Origin: Geomonas oryzisoli
GTDB taxonomy: Bacteria > Desulfobacterota > Desulfuromonadia > Geobacterales > Geobacteraceae
Reading direction: 5' to 3'
Length of the DNA: 64,000 nucleotides
Assembly (NCBI RefSeq): GCF_018986915.1
Contig: NZ_CP076723.1
Coordinates: 3,418,501-3,482,500, forward strand
The notes below the pieces were generated by a model. The model was not told the DNA's origin, did no database searches, and saw nothing but the letters and a program-made list of their open reading frames with translations. A program made the translations under genes and the position numbers. Positions 1-8,569 of the stretch are shown here, in pieces (position 1 is the stretch's first letter; every line of letters starts with the position of its first letter).

Positions 1-706
1 CCCATCCCGCCGGGCGATGGCATGCGACGCACAGGGGCGCCCCCGGCTGGTAGTTGGGGAGCGCGGGATTGGTGTTGTTGATGACCAGAAAGTCACCGTA
101 CTGATTGTCGTGAGGGTCGTGGCACGAGGTGCATTGCAGCACGGATCCACCTTCAAGGCGCACCCGTCCCTGCAGTGCCGAGGGTGAGACGAGCTGACTT
201 TGCTGCGCCACGCTCTCGGTGTACTGGATGGATATGGGGTGGTCGTCCGTCAGGTTGACGGTGAGATTCGGGTTGTCGGTGGTTCCACCAGGCATGGTTA
301 CCGTGGTGGTGATCCCGCTGCCGGCGAACTGCCCGAGGGCGATGGTACCGTCGTGGCAGCTAAGACAAAGACGCGAGGCGCCGGTCGGCTTCCCCGTCAC
401 GGCCGCGGCGCTGAGAGTCGAAGACTGGTACAGCTGGTAGTTGGTCCCTTCGGGAGAAAGCGGCCGGCTCCAAAGGGGGAGACCGGGAGTGGCCTGGTGC
501 GGCACGTGACAGAATACGCACACCCGCCTTTCCTCGCTGAAGCTGACACCGGGACGGCTCCCTCCCCGGCCGCCACTGGCGGAGAGGTTGTGAGGAGAAC
601 TGAGCACGCTCAGCTTGGCGTGGGCCGGCGTGCCGACAACGCCTGCTGCCAGCGCAGCGACGATGACAAGACATCCGACTCTCCACATCAGTGTTGGTGC
701 TTTCAT
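1..706 (-). CDS. Multihaem c-type cytochrome, 3' end cut by window edge
   Basis: Last gene of the minus-strand outer-surface cluster; its C-terminus lies beyond position 1. The start at 706 follows an AGAGGTGA ribosome site that overlaps the TGA of the upstream NHL gene; an alternative ATG lies one codon earlier at 709. The first ~30 residues form a Sec signal peptide ending AHA. Four CxxCH haem sites are visible (CVFCH, CLSCH, CTSCH, CVACH), the third in the CTSCHDPHD form typical of doubled-CxxCH cytochromes. It is probably a periplasmic or exported electron carrier working with the neighbouring lipoproteins and barrel. Total haem number unknown because the gene is incomplete. Confidence 0.88.
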   Translation of the reverse strand, partial: MKAPTLMWRVGCLVIVAALAAGVVGTPAHAKLSVLSSPHNLSASGGRGGSRPGVSFSEERRVCVFCHVPHQATPGLPLWSRPLSPEGTNYQLYQSSTLSAAAVTGKPTGASRLCLSCHDGTIALGQFAGSGITTTVTMPGGTTDNPNLTVNLTDDHPISIQYTESVAQQSQLVSPSALQGRVRLEGGSVLQCTSCHDPHDNQYGDFLVINNTNPALPNYQPGAPLCVACHRPAGW

Positions 707-710
707 CATT

Positions 711-1820
711 TCACCTCTTACCGGTTTGCTGCGCAGCCGGTTCATCATCAGCCGGGTCCTCGTCAGAGAGGATCTGGAAAACCTGAACGCGATTGTTGTA
801 CGTGTCGGAAACAAAGACCCAGTTTTTGGCGATGTGGATACCCGATGGCATCCAGAAGTCGCCGGCGCCGGTTCCTTTGGCACCGAAACTGAACATGTAC
901 ACGCCACTGGCATCGAAGAGCTGCACGGTGTCGAGGAGCGAATCGCAGACGAAGATGCGCCCCTCGGGGTCTACCGCGATCCCTTTAGCCTTGTCCATCT
1001 GCCCGGGCGCGTCACCCATCTGACCGAACCGCTGTTGCAGTTTGCCGTCCGGGCTGAAGACATTGATCTTGTAGTTGAGCGGGTCATTGACGTAGAGGCG
1101 CCCGGCCCGGTCGATGGCAAGGTCGACGGGCTTGTTGAACAACCCTTCCCCACCCTTCGAGTTATGAATGGTGAGCTTCTGCCTGGCGTTGCGATCCAGG
1201 GCGACCACACGCCCGTAGCCCGTTTCGGAGATGTAGAGAAGCTTGTTCAGCTTGTTGTAGGCGATGCCGGTAGGACGGGCCATCTCCCGACAAAACGGGA
1301 TGACCGCACCGCTGGCGAGATCGTAACGGTAGACGGCATCAGCGGCTGAATCGGTGATATAGAGACCGCCTGTTTCGTCCTGCGCGAGACCGATGGGTGA
1401 GCGGAAAGGCACCCCTGAAGGACCGGTTATCCTTTTATAGACCCCGTTTTTCGTGTCGAACAGGTGCACGACGCCGACACCGGCATCCGCGACAAAAAGC
1501 CGGCCTGCATCGTCGAAGTAGACTCCGTGCGGTTTGACGATATTCTCCGCTTCGGCTCCGGTGAAGAACTCCAGGGCGTGCTTCCAGCTGCTGCGGGCGA
1601 TCCCGGCGTCGCGAGGCGTGACGATGCTCTTGACCCAGCGGATTTTGGCACGCATCGGGGGCTCAGGCCACTGAGGGGCGGCCGCGTCACCACGCTGCAA
1701 AAGCGGCACGACTGGCGCAGCGCAGCCGGCCAGGAAGAACATCAAACACATTCCCAGGGCGCCCCTCAACAGTCGCAGCCGGCTGTTGCCACGCCCCCAG
1801 CTGTTACGATGGCTACGCAT
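711..1820 (-). CDS. NHL-repeat lipoprotein (beta-propeller), first copy
   Basis: 369 residues. A type II signal ends in a lipobox LAGC (Cys33), so the protein should be lipid-anchored, probably in the outer membrane. The body consists of NHL-type blades with recurring phrases such as GVYFDDAGRLFVADA, LAIDRAGRLYVNDP and IAVDPEGRIFVCDS, giving a six-bladed beta-propeller. It starts in an ATGA overlap with the barrel gene stop, after GGAG with 6 nt spacing, so translation is coupled. NHL lipoproteins recur beside multihaem cytochromes and barrels in Geobacter electron-conduit loci; the propeller may be a scaffold or binding module, but its function is not established. Confidence 0.9.
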   Translation of the reverse strand: MRSHRNSWGRGNSRLRLLRGALGMCLMFFLAGCAAPVVPLLQRGDAAAPQWPEPPMRAKIRWVKSIVTPRDAGIARSSWKHALEFFTGAEAENIVKPHGVYFDDAGRLFVADAGVGVVHLFDTKNGVYKRITGPSGVPFRSPIGLAQDETGGLYITDSAADAVYRYDLASGAVIPFCREMARPTGIAYNKLNKLLYISETGYGRVVALDRNARQKLTIHNSKGGEGLFNKPVDLAIDRAGRLYVNDPLNYKINVFSPDGKLQQRFGQMGDAPGQMDKAKGIAVDPEGRIFVCDSLLDTVQLFDASGVYMFSFGAKGTGAGDFWMPSGIHIAKNWVFVSDTYNNRVQVFQILSDEDPADDEPAAQQTGKR

Positions 1821-3757
1821 CAGAAACTCCTTACCACGCGCATCATGACGGTGGTGTCCCGGGTGGAGGTCTTGTCCGTCAAGCGGAAGAGGTTGGTGAC
1901 GTCAACAGAACAGGTCAATTTCCTGAAGACAGTGGCGAGTCCCAACCTAGTCGCCAGCGTCTCCGTAGTACCGAATGGGTTACGGCTGTCGGTGGCCGCC
2001 ACCGAGGCGGAGGTCCTGATGGTCTGCAGCAGCAATCCCGAATAGCTGGCGGTGGCGGAGACGGTATTTTCGTTGTACCCCTGCCCGGCGTCGCCCCCTC
2101 CCGGGTACATGAAAAAGTCGTCCCCCAGGTTGAGCCCGACAACATCCGTCGTGGTGAGGGCGGTGTTGTAGCTGGCGTACGTGCGTACTTTGGAGTAACT
2201 GTGGGAGACGTTGTCGGAGCTGGCGTACTCCACGCCGCACTTCAGATCGCCGAAGTTGGCATCACCGCGCAGGTTGTAGGTGGTGCTCTTGCTGAGGGGG
2301 ACGATCACTTCCCCGTTCAGTTGCTTCTCCCTATGCACGGCCATGTTGCCTGAGATGGTGTAAAGGTTGCCAAGCAAATTGAGAATGAACCCGTTGGTGT
2401 AGCCGGTGGACTGGTAGGTTATATCGGGGTTCACCGCCACTGCGTACGACACCAGGATCTGGGTACCGGGCGCGATGTTGATTATCTCGATCGCCCCCTC
2501 CGCGACGTTGAGCCGGAAGTGCACGTTCTCGATGTACGTCGTATCGGGGTTCAAGCTGCGGACAGTGACGATGCGGACAACGGTCCCTTGAGCGTTAAGC
2601 GGGATATGTTCGCCCAACTGCGTCACCGTGTATGGCGCGTCAAGCACCGGTATTTCGGAGAGCAGGATCTTTTGGTCGGTCATTTTGGCCGTGTAGCCGA
2701 AGTTGAGCCCAAGCCTCGAGTTGGCGGGAAGCACCTTGTTGTAGCCCACCGCGACGCCGCCGCCGTAGTTGAATGATGTTCCACCGTAGGCGCGACTGTC
2801 GCTCACTTCGCCGGAGACCGTCGTATTCAGGCTCTGGAAGAGCTGGTGGGACAGCGAGGCGGCGGCACTTCTCGTGGTCTGGCTCTGGGGTTTGCCGGAA
2901 AAGTCCGACGTGGAGCTATCGGAGAGATCGAAGGCAAGGGACGCGGTCAGCGCCTTCCCCAGCCGCGCGGAAAAGGACTCCGACCAGTTGATGGTCCGGT
3001 TGGGCACGTCAACGGGCTTTATGTCGTTTACGCTGATCAGCGAGTTCAGCAGGTAGGACCTGCTCGCGTCCAGGGCGCTGGAGTTATTGATGGAGGCGCG
3101 GTAGGACCTGCTGTCGCGCGCGCCGGAGCGGTCGGACGTAAAGCTGAGGCCAAAGGCCGTGCTGCTCAAGTCGACGTCGTAGTTGCCCGAAAGCGACATG
3201 GAATCCGTGGTCGAGCTGTAGTCGACGTCGAGGCCGTTGGAGGTGGTTGTGCCGTGCCCGTAGCCTATCTGCAGCGGCACGATGTCGTGCATCAGCCGTC
3301 CGTAAACCGAGGTGCTGGTGCTGGTAATGGTGTGTGACGGCGTGTAGCCGTTGGCGATGAAGGTGGTGGTGCGAGAGGTGCTGACACCAAACGGCGTGGA
3401 GCTGGCGGCGAGCCCCGTGCCGACGATGTTGTACTGAGCGTCGAGAGCCGAGGCGCCTTTGCCGCCAAACTCGTTCTGGTAACTCGCTCCGGCGCTGATG
3501 TCGAAGAGCATCAGTTTGGGGTCGAAAATGGCGAGACTGGTCGCCAGGGAGTACCGCTCACCCAGGGACTGGCCGGTGGTCTTGGTGGTATCGGTGACAC
3601 GCTGGTTCATGACGTAGGTCACCCCGACGGCCTGGCTCACATCACTGAACATGAGAAGGCTCGGTTGCTGGATGACCGCAACGTTACGCGCGGCGCCGCA
3701 CAGGCGCGGCAGCGCCAGGCAGATCACGAAGCAGGGGAGCAGGATACGAACGTTCAT
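1820..3757 (-). CDS. Putative outer-membrane beta-barrel protein of the cytochrome cluster
   Basis: 645 residues with a cleavable Sec signal (about residues 1-22, ending CGAA). The mature part is rich in alternating hydrophobic/polar segments, Ser, Thr, Tyr and Asn, contains no haem motif, and ends in VVRSF, a terminal Phe as expected for a BAM-assembled barrel. Its place between a haem lipoprotein and an NHL lipoprotein resembles the barrel of porin-cytochrome conduits, which carry electrons across the outer membrane. The barrel call is from composition and context; no named family is recognised. A middle segment (about residues 380-450) looks more like a soluble beta domain than barrel strands. 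Confidence 0.75.
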   Translation of the reverse strand: MNVRILLPCFVICLALPRLCGAARNVAVIQQPSLLMFSDVSQAVGVTYVMNQRVTDTTKTTGQSLGERYSLATSLAIFDPKLMLFDISAGASYQNEFGGKGASALDAQYNIVGTGLAASSTPFGVSTSRTTTFIANGYTPSHTITSTSTSVYGRLMHDIVPLQIGYGHGTTTSNGLDVDYSSTTDSMSLSGNYDVDLSSTAFGLSFTSDRSGARDSRSYRASINNSSALDASRSYLLNSLISVNDIKPVDVPNRTINWSESFSARLGKALTASLAFDLSDSSTSDFSGKPQSQTTRSAAASLSHQLFQSLNTTVSGEVSDSRAYGGTSFNYGGGVAVGYNKVLPANSRLGLNFGYTAKMTDQKILLSEIPVLDAPYTVTQLGEHIPLNAQGTVVRIVTVRSLNPDTTYIENVHFRLNVAEGAIEIINIAPGTQILVSYAVAVNPDITYQSTGYTNGFILNLLGNLYTISGNMAVHREKQLNGEVIVPLSKSTTYNLRGDANFGDLKCGVEYASSDNVSHSYSKVRTYASYNTALTTTDVVGLNLGDDFFMYPGGGDAGQGYNENTVSATASYSGLLLQTIRTSASVAATDSRNPFGTTETLATRLGLATVFRKLTCSVDVTNLFRLTDKTSTRDTTVMMRVVRSF

Positions 3758-3759
3758 GG

Positions 3760-4332
3760 CTAGCGGAGGAAATACGCAGAGGCGCCGCCATGGGGATCAT
3801 GACAGTCCACGCAAAACATGCCGTTGGAGGAGACCTTCTGGTGCATCGCCAGCGCGAGCCGTTTCTCCTGGTGACATCCGGAACAAAGCTTGGCCTTCTC
3901 GGTCTTCATGAGCGCGGGGTAGTTGGAGGAGTGCGGTTCGTGGCATTCCAGACAACTGCCGACGGCAGCGGGGCCGTGAGCCATGCTCCCCTTGATGATC
4001 TTCGGGTGACACACGAAGCACAGCTGCGCCTTGGGCTTTATCAGTCCGGAATCCTGGGTCTTGTCGTGACAGGCGTTGCAGCGTTTCTCACGGTAGGGAA
4101 GGTGGCTGGAACCGGCAGCCGCAGCATCGGACGCCACCTTCACATTGTCCTTCTTTTTCTCGTCCTCCACCTTGGTGACCTGGTACTCCTGGCACAACTG
4201 TTCCGGTGGCGGGAGGCTGGGCACCCCATCAAAGATGGTGGACGTGACCTTATGCAAGGTGACCGGATCGCAACCGCATAGCACGCTCAAGGCATAAGCA
4301 ATAAAAAGTATGGATCCTAGCTTCTTCAGCAT
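3760..4332 (-). CDS. Five-haem c-type cytochrome lipoprotein
   Basis: 190 residues. A short signal ends at a LCGC lipobox (Cys21), so this is a lipid-anchored cytochrome. Five CxxCH sites: CNACH, CFVCH, CLECH, CSGCH and CVDCH, two of them followed by xPH as in doubled-CxxCH domains. About 70 residues of low-haem spacer separate the lipobox from the first site. A GGAG ribosome site precedes the ATG at 4332. It lies only 2 nt before the barrel gene, and by analogy with porin-cytochrome complexes could sit in or against that barrel as the haem wire. That pairing is inference. Confidence 0.9.
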   Translation of the reverse strand: MLKKLGSILFIAYALSVLCGCDPVTLHKVTSTIFDGVPSLPPPEQLCQEYQVTKVEDEKKKDNVKVASDAAAAGSSHLPYREKRCNACHDKTQDSGLIKPKAQLCFVCHPKIIKGSMAHGPAAVGSCLECHEPHSSNYPALMKTEKAKLCSGCHQEKRLALAMHQKVSSNGMFCVDCHDPHGGASAYFLR

Positions 4333-4363
4333 CAGCGCTCCAGGTACGTGGTGGTCTACCAGG

Positions 4364-5572
4364 CTATTGTTTATCCCCAGTCTTTCCGCCCTTCTCCTTG
4401 GGTTCGGTCTTCACTCCCGGTTTCGGTTCGCCCTTAGGTTCGACCTTGGGTTCGACCTTGGTTTCACCCTGGGGCTTCCAGCCGGCCATAACGCCCATGC
4501 CATAAACGGCGACCAACTTATTGATGCTGCTTTTGAACTGGTTGGTGACAAATATGAGCTCCGTAAGCTTGAACCCCGGAGCTGCGTACTTCTGGAACAG
4601 CTCCACATGGTCCTTGGTGGTAACCACCCCGGCGGGGAGGTTGAGGGAGCCCTGCAGGAGCCCAGGACGGCCGAAATCCCCGAGGATCCGGCGTTCGGAG
4701 TTGAAAACCTGGACGACCCCATGTCCTGCGTCAACGACGAAAATGTTGCCGTCGTCGTCCACATCGATTCCCCTGGGACGGGTGAATTGGCCGGGAACGT
4801 CGCCGAGGGTACCAAAGGAGGAGCGCATGTTGCCGTCGAGGTCGTACTCCTTCACGGTACCGTTGCCGACGTTGACCACGTGGATGAAACCCTGCTTGTC
4901 AACTGTCAGGCCATTGGGCAGAGAGGGGTTCTTGGTGGAATCGGGGCTGTTCCCCAGGGTGTTGAGCACCTCCCCGGACTTGCGGTCCAGGACGAAAATG
5001 AGCCCGCTGGCGTTGTCCACGGTGACCACGAAATCCTTGTAGACGGCCACTCCGACCAGCGTCCTCTTGGCGAGCCCCTTCCCCAAGGATCTGAGGAACT
5101 TGCCGTTGTCGTCGTAGACGGCGATGTCCTTGCGGCCGGAATCGGCCACGTAGACGTTGCCGTCGTCATCGACCGCCACGCCGATGGGCTTTCTCAATTC
5201 GCCGGCACCTGCCTCGTCGCTCAGGTTGCGCATCGTGTTCTGCACGATATCGATCACGATGACCTGCCCCGACTCGACGTCGCAGACGTAGACTTTTCCC
5301 TTCTTATAGGCGATACCGTACGGCTTGCCGATGGAGGTGACGACCTGGGAGCCCCCCAGAAGCAGTCTTCCCACTCCGCCACTCGAACTACCCAAGTCGC
5401 TCGAGTTGTTGATCCCCATGAGGTACTGGATGTGCGGTTCATCGGGCGGCGGCGGGAAGAACGCCGGCGGCAGTTTCGGCTTCGAGGCCGCGCAGCCGGA
5501 AAGCGCGGCGCCCACGCAGAAGAATGCAATGAGACGCTTCAAGTTTTTACTCAAGGTGTCCGTGAGGGTCAT
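4364..5572 (-). CDS. NHL-repeat lipoprotein, second copy
   Basis: 402 residues from ATG 5572, chosen because AAAGGAG lies 7 nt upstream; an in-frame ATG 7 codons earlier has no such site. The lipobox LSGC gives Cys27. A proline-rich linker follows, then NHL blades with repeated phrases such as GVAVDDDGNVYVADSG, GLTVDKQGFIHVVN and GIDVDDDGNIFVVDAG. The C-terminal ~30 residues are a Lys/Glu/Pro/Gly tail with repeated KVEPK units. It is a paralogue of the lipoprotein at 711-1820 but lies upstream of the barrel. Having two propellers in one conduit operon suggests a structural role rather than catalysis. Confidence 0.88.
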   Translation of the reverse strand: MTLTDTLSKNLKRLIAFFCVGAALSGCAASKPKLPPAFFPPPPDEPHIQYLMGINNSSDLGSSSGGVGRLLLGGSQVVTSIGKPYGIAYKKGKVYVCDVESGQVIVIDIVQNTMRNLSDEAGAGELRKPIGVAVDDDGNVYVADSGRKDIAVYDDNGKFLRSLGKGLAKRTLVGVAVYKDFVVTVDNASGLIFVLDRKSGEVLNTLGNSPDSTKNPSLPNGLTVDKQGFIHVVNVGNGTVKEYDLDGNMRSSFGTLGDVPGQFTRPRGIDVDDDGNIFVVDAGHGVVQVFNSERRILGDFGRPGLLQGSLNLPAGVVTTKDHVELFQKYAAPGFKLTELIFVTNQFKSSINKLVAVYGMGVMAGWKPQGETKVEPKVEPKGEPKPGVKTEPKEKGGKTGDKQ

Positions 5573-5626
5573 GTCACTGCTCCTTTTGCACAAGCCCCGG
5601 GTAGCGGAGGGGGCGTTGAATGGTCA

Positions 5627-6949
5627 CTAGTTGTACTTCACCGGGTTCTGCCGGTCGTAACTGAATGGTCTGTGGCACCCGGGTGCGCAACTGCCGCCGG
5701 TCCCGCTGACGGCGAAGTTGATGGGGATCTTCCAGTCTCCGAAGCGCGCGCCGTCCTTGTTGATCAGCTTTTCGCCATCGGCGGCATGCGGTTCATGGCA
5801 GATGCGACAGGTGCGCCCCTTGCGGGTCTTGACGTGCACGATGTGCAGGTTGCGGTTGCCGTTTCTGAACTTGGTGTAGATGGTCGTTTCGGGGAACCTG
5901 AGCAGATTCCTGTCGTGACACTTGAGACAGGCGTCGTAGAGGCCGTCCTGGTACGGCGCGTACAGGTCCTCCGGGTACTTGCCGCGCAAAAGCCGGAAAT
6001 TGTCGGAGCCGTGCGGATCGTGGCAGGCGCTGCAGGAACCCTTCTGCAGCGGGCCGTGCAGGAACTTCTTGTCCTTGATCTCGGCCTGGATGTCGCGCAG
6101 GTTGCCGGCCTTGCCCTTCACGTGGCAGGAAAGACAGACTTCCATCTCGCTGCCGGAGAGAAGCTTCTTCGCCTTGGAGAAATGGGCGGAATGGCAGTTC
6201 GAGCACCCCCCCTTCTCCTGCATCGGTTTGTGCTGCACCTTCACCTGGGCGATCTGTTTGCCGACCTTCGCGTGGCACCCTACGCAGAGCTCCGGCGACT
6301 TGACCTTGAGAAACATTTCCACGGCAGAGCCATGCGGGTCATGGCAGGCCGTGCAGGGGTCCTTGGAGACGGGAGGATGCACGAAGGTCGCCTGCTTGAG
6401 CTGCGCCGCGAAATCGGCGTGGCACCCAAGGCAGACGTTGCGCGTCTTGTCCTTCATGAGGCGCTTTTCGACCGAGCTGTGAGGATCGTGACAGGAGTTG
6501 CAGGCGCCGACCGCGGCCGGCCCGTGCATGAATTTGGCCTTGAAGGGCGCGGCGTCGTGACAGTTGAAGCAAAGCTTGGAGCGGTCCTCACCCACGTCGA
6601 GGAGGAAGCGGTTGCCGCCGCCATGCGGGTTGTGACAGCTGGCGCAATCCCCTTCGCTCACCGGAGCGTGCACCACCTTCTTCTGGCCGGGTATGTCGTG
6701 ACAGTCCTTGCATAGCGCCGACGCCTTGGCGGTCAACTCGAACGTCTTCGCCCCCTTCACAGGGTGCTCTTTTCCCTTTTGGCTATGACAGGGGGAACAA
6801 TCACCCTCCTTGACCGGAGCGTGGGGATATTTGAGGGCGGAGAGGGGGGCGTGGCATTCCGTTGTCGTACAGGACGCACCGAGGGCCGGGCTGCAGCAGA
6901 AAAGCGCGAGGGCGGCCAGCGCAGTTGACGCTAAAGACAACACTTTCAT
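5627..6949 (-). CDS. Large multihaem c-type cytochrome (15 potential haem sites)
   Basis: 440 residues from ATG 6949 (GGAAG ribosome site, 6 nt spacing). An in-frame ATG 33 codons upstream would bury the signal peptide, so it is rejected. The Sec signal spans about residues 1-25. There are thirteen CxxCH sites plus two atypical ones: CX4CH near the N-terminus (CTTTECH) and CX3CH near the C-terminus (CAPGCH). Many are followed by (D/N)PHG/S, the doubled-CxxCH architecture. It opens the operon and is probably a periplasmic or surface multihaem wire feeding the downstream lipoprotein cytochrome and barrel. Which atypical sites bind haem cannot be read from sequence. Confidence 0.92.
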   Translation of the reverse strand: MKVLSLASTALAALALFCCSPALGASCTTTECHAPLSALKYPHAPVKEGDCSPCHSQKGKEHPVKGAKTFELTAKASALCKDCHDIPGQKKVVHAPVSEGDCASCHNPHGGGNRFLLDVGEDRSKLCFNCHDAAPFKAKFMHGPAAVGACNSCHDPHSSVEKRLMKDKTRNVCLGCHADFAAQLKQATFVHPPVSKDPCTACHDPHGSAVEMFLKVKSPELCVGCHAKVGKQIAQVKVQHKPMQEKGGCSNCHSAHFSKAKKLLSGSEMEVCLSCHVKGKAGNLRDIQAEIKDKKFLHGPLQKGSCSACHDPHGSDNFRLLRGKYPEDLYAPYQDGLYDACLKCHDRNLLRFPETTIYTKFRNGNRNLHIVHVKTRKGRTCRICHEPHAADGEKLINKDGARFGDWKIPINFAVSGTGGSCAPGCHRPFSYDRQNPVKYN

Positions 6950-7229
6950 GGAAGGCTTCCTAATCCGGGTGGTTAATGGGGTAAAAAGAACAGCACAACT
7001 GCGCGGTGCACCAGCGGAAAGAGAGTTTCGCTCCAGACCGCAGGACACATAATCACACAGTTTACCGGAGTATTATTCATGACCCTATAAGGAGAAAGGC
7101 CAACGATAAATATCACTATCGGAAAAACATTTCAATATTAAAGATCCCGCCGCACCGGCCGTAGAACCGCAGGGGGCGGGAGGAAATGGGTACCGGAAGA
7201 GGTGCCCGCGGGTCGAGGGCGGGCCGGGG

Positions 7230-7856
7230 TTACCCCTCCGGGTAGTCGGAGAGGGCGAGGAAGGTTTCCTTCAACTCGAAGGAGAAGATGGAGAACATCC
7301 TATCGGCCAGCCGGGTGGTGAGCACCGGCGGGAAAAGCGGCACGGCCAGGCGGTAGATCAGGTCCAGCATCCCGTCGTGGGGGTTCTCCTCGAGGAACAG
7401 GGCGCCGTACTGCAGGACCGGCGCGAAGAGAAGCGCCTCCTCCATGACGGCATCGTCCTCGCTGAAATAGGGGAGGATCATCTCCAGAGAAAAGCAAAGC
7501 CCGGAGCCGCCGGCATCTTCGGAGATGCTGAGCAGCAGTTCGTCCTGCGGCGAGCCGTACTCAAGTGCTTCGGGGGAAACGTGCCCCGCGGGGAGCACCA
7601 TCACCTTGCCATGGACGGGATCGATGCCGTAGGGGGCACAGCGATTGGCGAGGAAGCGCTCCAGCTGCTGATATCCCTTGGTTTGCAGCCTCCCCATGCC
7701 GCGGTAGAAAGCGGGACGGAACAGGTCCCGGTTGGCGATCAGCTCCTCGAGCGGAACGAATTCCTGCTCGGCGGCGGACGGCCTGGCGCTCCTGATTTCC
7801 GCGTTATTCACCACGAGCCTTAGGTGCCTCTTGCGCTCGTCCTTGTCCTTGCTCAC
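7230..7856 (-). CDS. Conserved-looking cytoplasmic protein of unknown function
   Basis: 208 residues from GTG 7856, preceded by AGGGGG with 6 nt spacing; an ATG at 7916 is in frame but lacks a ribosome site. The N-terminus is basic (KDKDERKRHLR). There is no signal peptide, membrane segment or metal motif. The remainder is a mixed alpha/beta sequence rich in Leu, Glu and Phe. I do not recognise a family. It stands alone between the cytochrome cluster and a terminator, in the same direction as its neighbours. Codon use is like the rest of the window, so it is probably a real native gene. Confidence 0.72.
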   Translation of the reverse strand: MSKDKDERKRHLRLVVNNAEIRSARPSAAEQEFVPLEELIANRDLFRPAFYRGMGRLQTKGYQQLERFLANRCAPYGIDPVHGKVMVLPAGHVSPEALEYGSPQDELLLSISEDAGGSGLCFSLEMILPYFSEDDAVMEEALLFAPVLQYGALFLEENPHDGMLDLIYRLAVPLFPPVLTTRLADRMFSIFSFELKETFLALSDYPEG

Positions 7857-7944
7857 GTGATACCCCCTGATACTGACTGCCCTTCTGTAATACACCGCCG
7901 GGAAGACGGGTGTCAACCAGCAAAACCGGCGCAGGTCGACGGCT

Positions 7945-7991
7945 TAAAAAAACGCCGGGTCGCGCGGCTTGTGCGCGTTCCCGGCGTTTTC
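7945..7991 (-). terminator. Intrinsic terminator after the DUF2318 gene
   Basis: An inverted repeat ACGCCGGG / CCCGGCGT encloses a GC-rich loop. Read on the minus strand it is followed by a run of seven T, which fits termination of the 8980-8026 gene pair. On the plus strand it ends in TTTT only. Confidence 0.8.
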
Positions 7992-8025
7992 GGTGTGGTT
8001 CGGTTCCCGGCGCCCTTGCGCCTGG

Positions 8026-8499
8026 CTAGAAGAAGCGGGCTCCCGCCTTGAGTTCGTTGACCGAGATGGTCACCTTGCCGCCGTCGACCTTGGCGGGAAG
8101 ATGGGAGGGGTTGCAGCCGCCGCCGGAAGCCGCACCGATGCGGTTGATGGCGAACTTCTGGTTGCAGTTGAGGCAGTTCATCTTGTCGCCCTGCTGCTCG
8201 TATCCCTTCTTCTCGTGGTAGCAGACGTCGCAGGCGTCGAAGGCGACGTGAAGCTGGCCGTCGCTCCCCTTCACGATGAAGAAGTTGATCTCTTTTCCGG
8301 CATCCTCGAACTTGTAGAAGTGCGCCTTGCCGTCGCTGACCTTGGCGACGGGAATGGTGACGCTGCCGGCCGCCGGCTTCACCTTCTCGTATTTCCCCAT
8401 CCCGGGGAGGCTGAAGGCGAAGGCAACGCTCGCCATGGCCACCAGGGCGATGGCGATAAGGAGGAGGGTCTTGAATCCTTTTTTGCTCGACTGAACCAT
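8026..8499 (-). CDS. DUF2318-family membrane-anchored Cys-rich protein
   Basis: 157 residues from ATG 8499 (AAAGGAG, 6 nt spacing); the longer upstream reading has no ribosome site. An N-terminal hydrophobic segment (about 10-30) acts as signal or anchor. The domain carries paired cysteines CDVC (90, 93), CLNC (109, 112) and Cys129 in GGGC, the pattern of DUF2318 (PF10080), found in FtrD-like proteins tied to iron or copper uptake. It probably binds a metal outside the cytoplasmic membrane. It follows the heavy-metal-associated protein gene at 8570-8980 in the same direction, 70 nt away, so a joint metal-handling role is likely but unproven. Confidence 0.85.
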   Translation of the reverse strand: MVQSSKKGFKTLLLIAIALVAMASVAFAFSLPGMGKYEKVKPAAGSVTIPVAKVSDGKAHFYKFEDAGKEINFFIVKGSDGQLHVAFDACDVCYHEKKGYEQQGDKMNCLNCNQKFAINRIGAASGGGCNPSHLPAKVDGGKVTISVNELKAGARFF

Positions 8500-8569
8500 G
8501 TGTTGCTCCTTTTCGGGCCTGCCGGGCAGGCCGTGGCTGATCGCGCCACGCGAACGTGACGAAGAATAT

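Noticed and set aside
4310..6715. 801-codon open frame on the plus strand opposite the cytochrome and NHL genes
   Set aside because: It mirrors the cytochrome and NHL coding frames; no ribosome site, composition of an antisense shadow.
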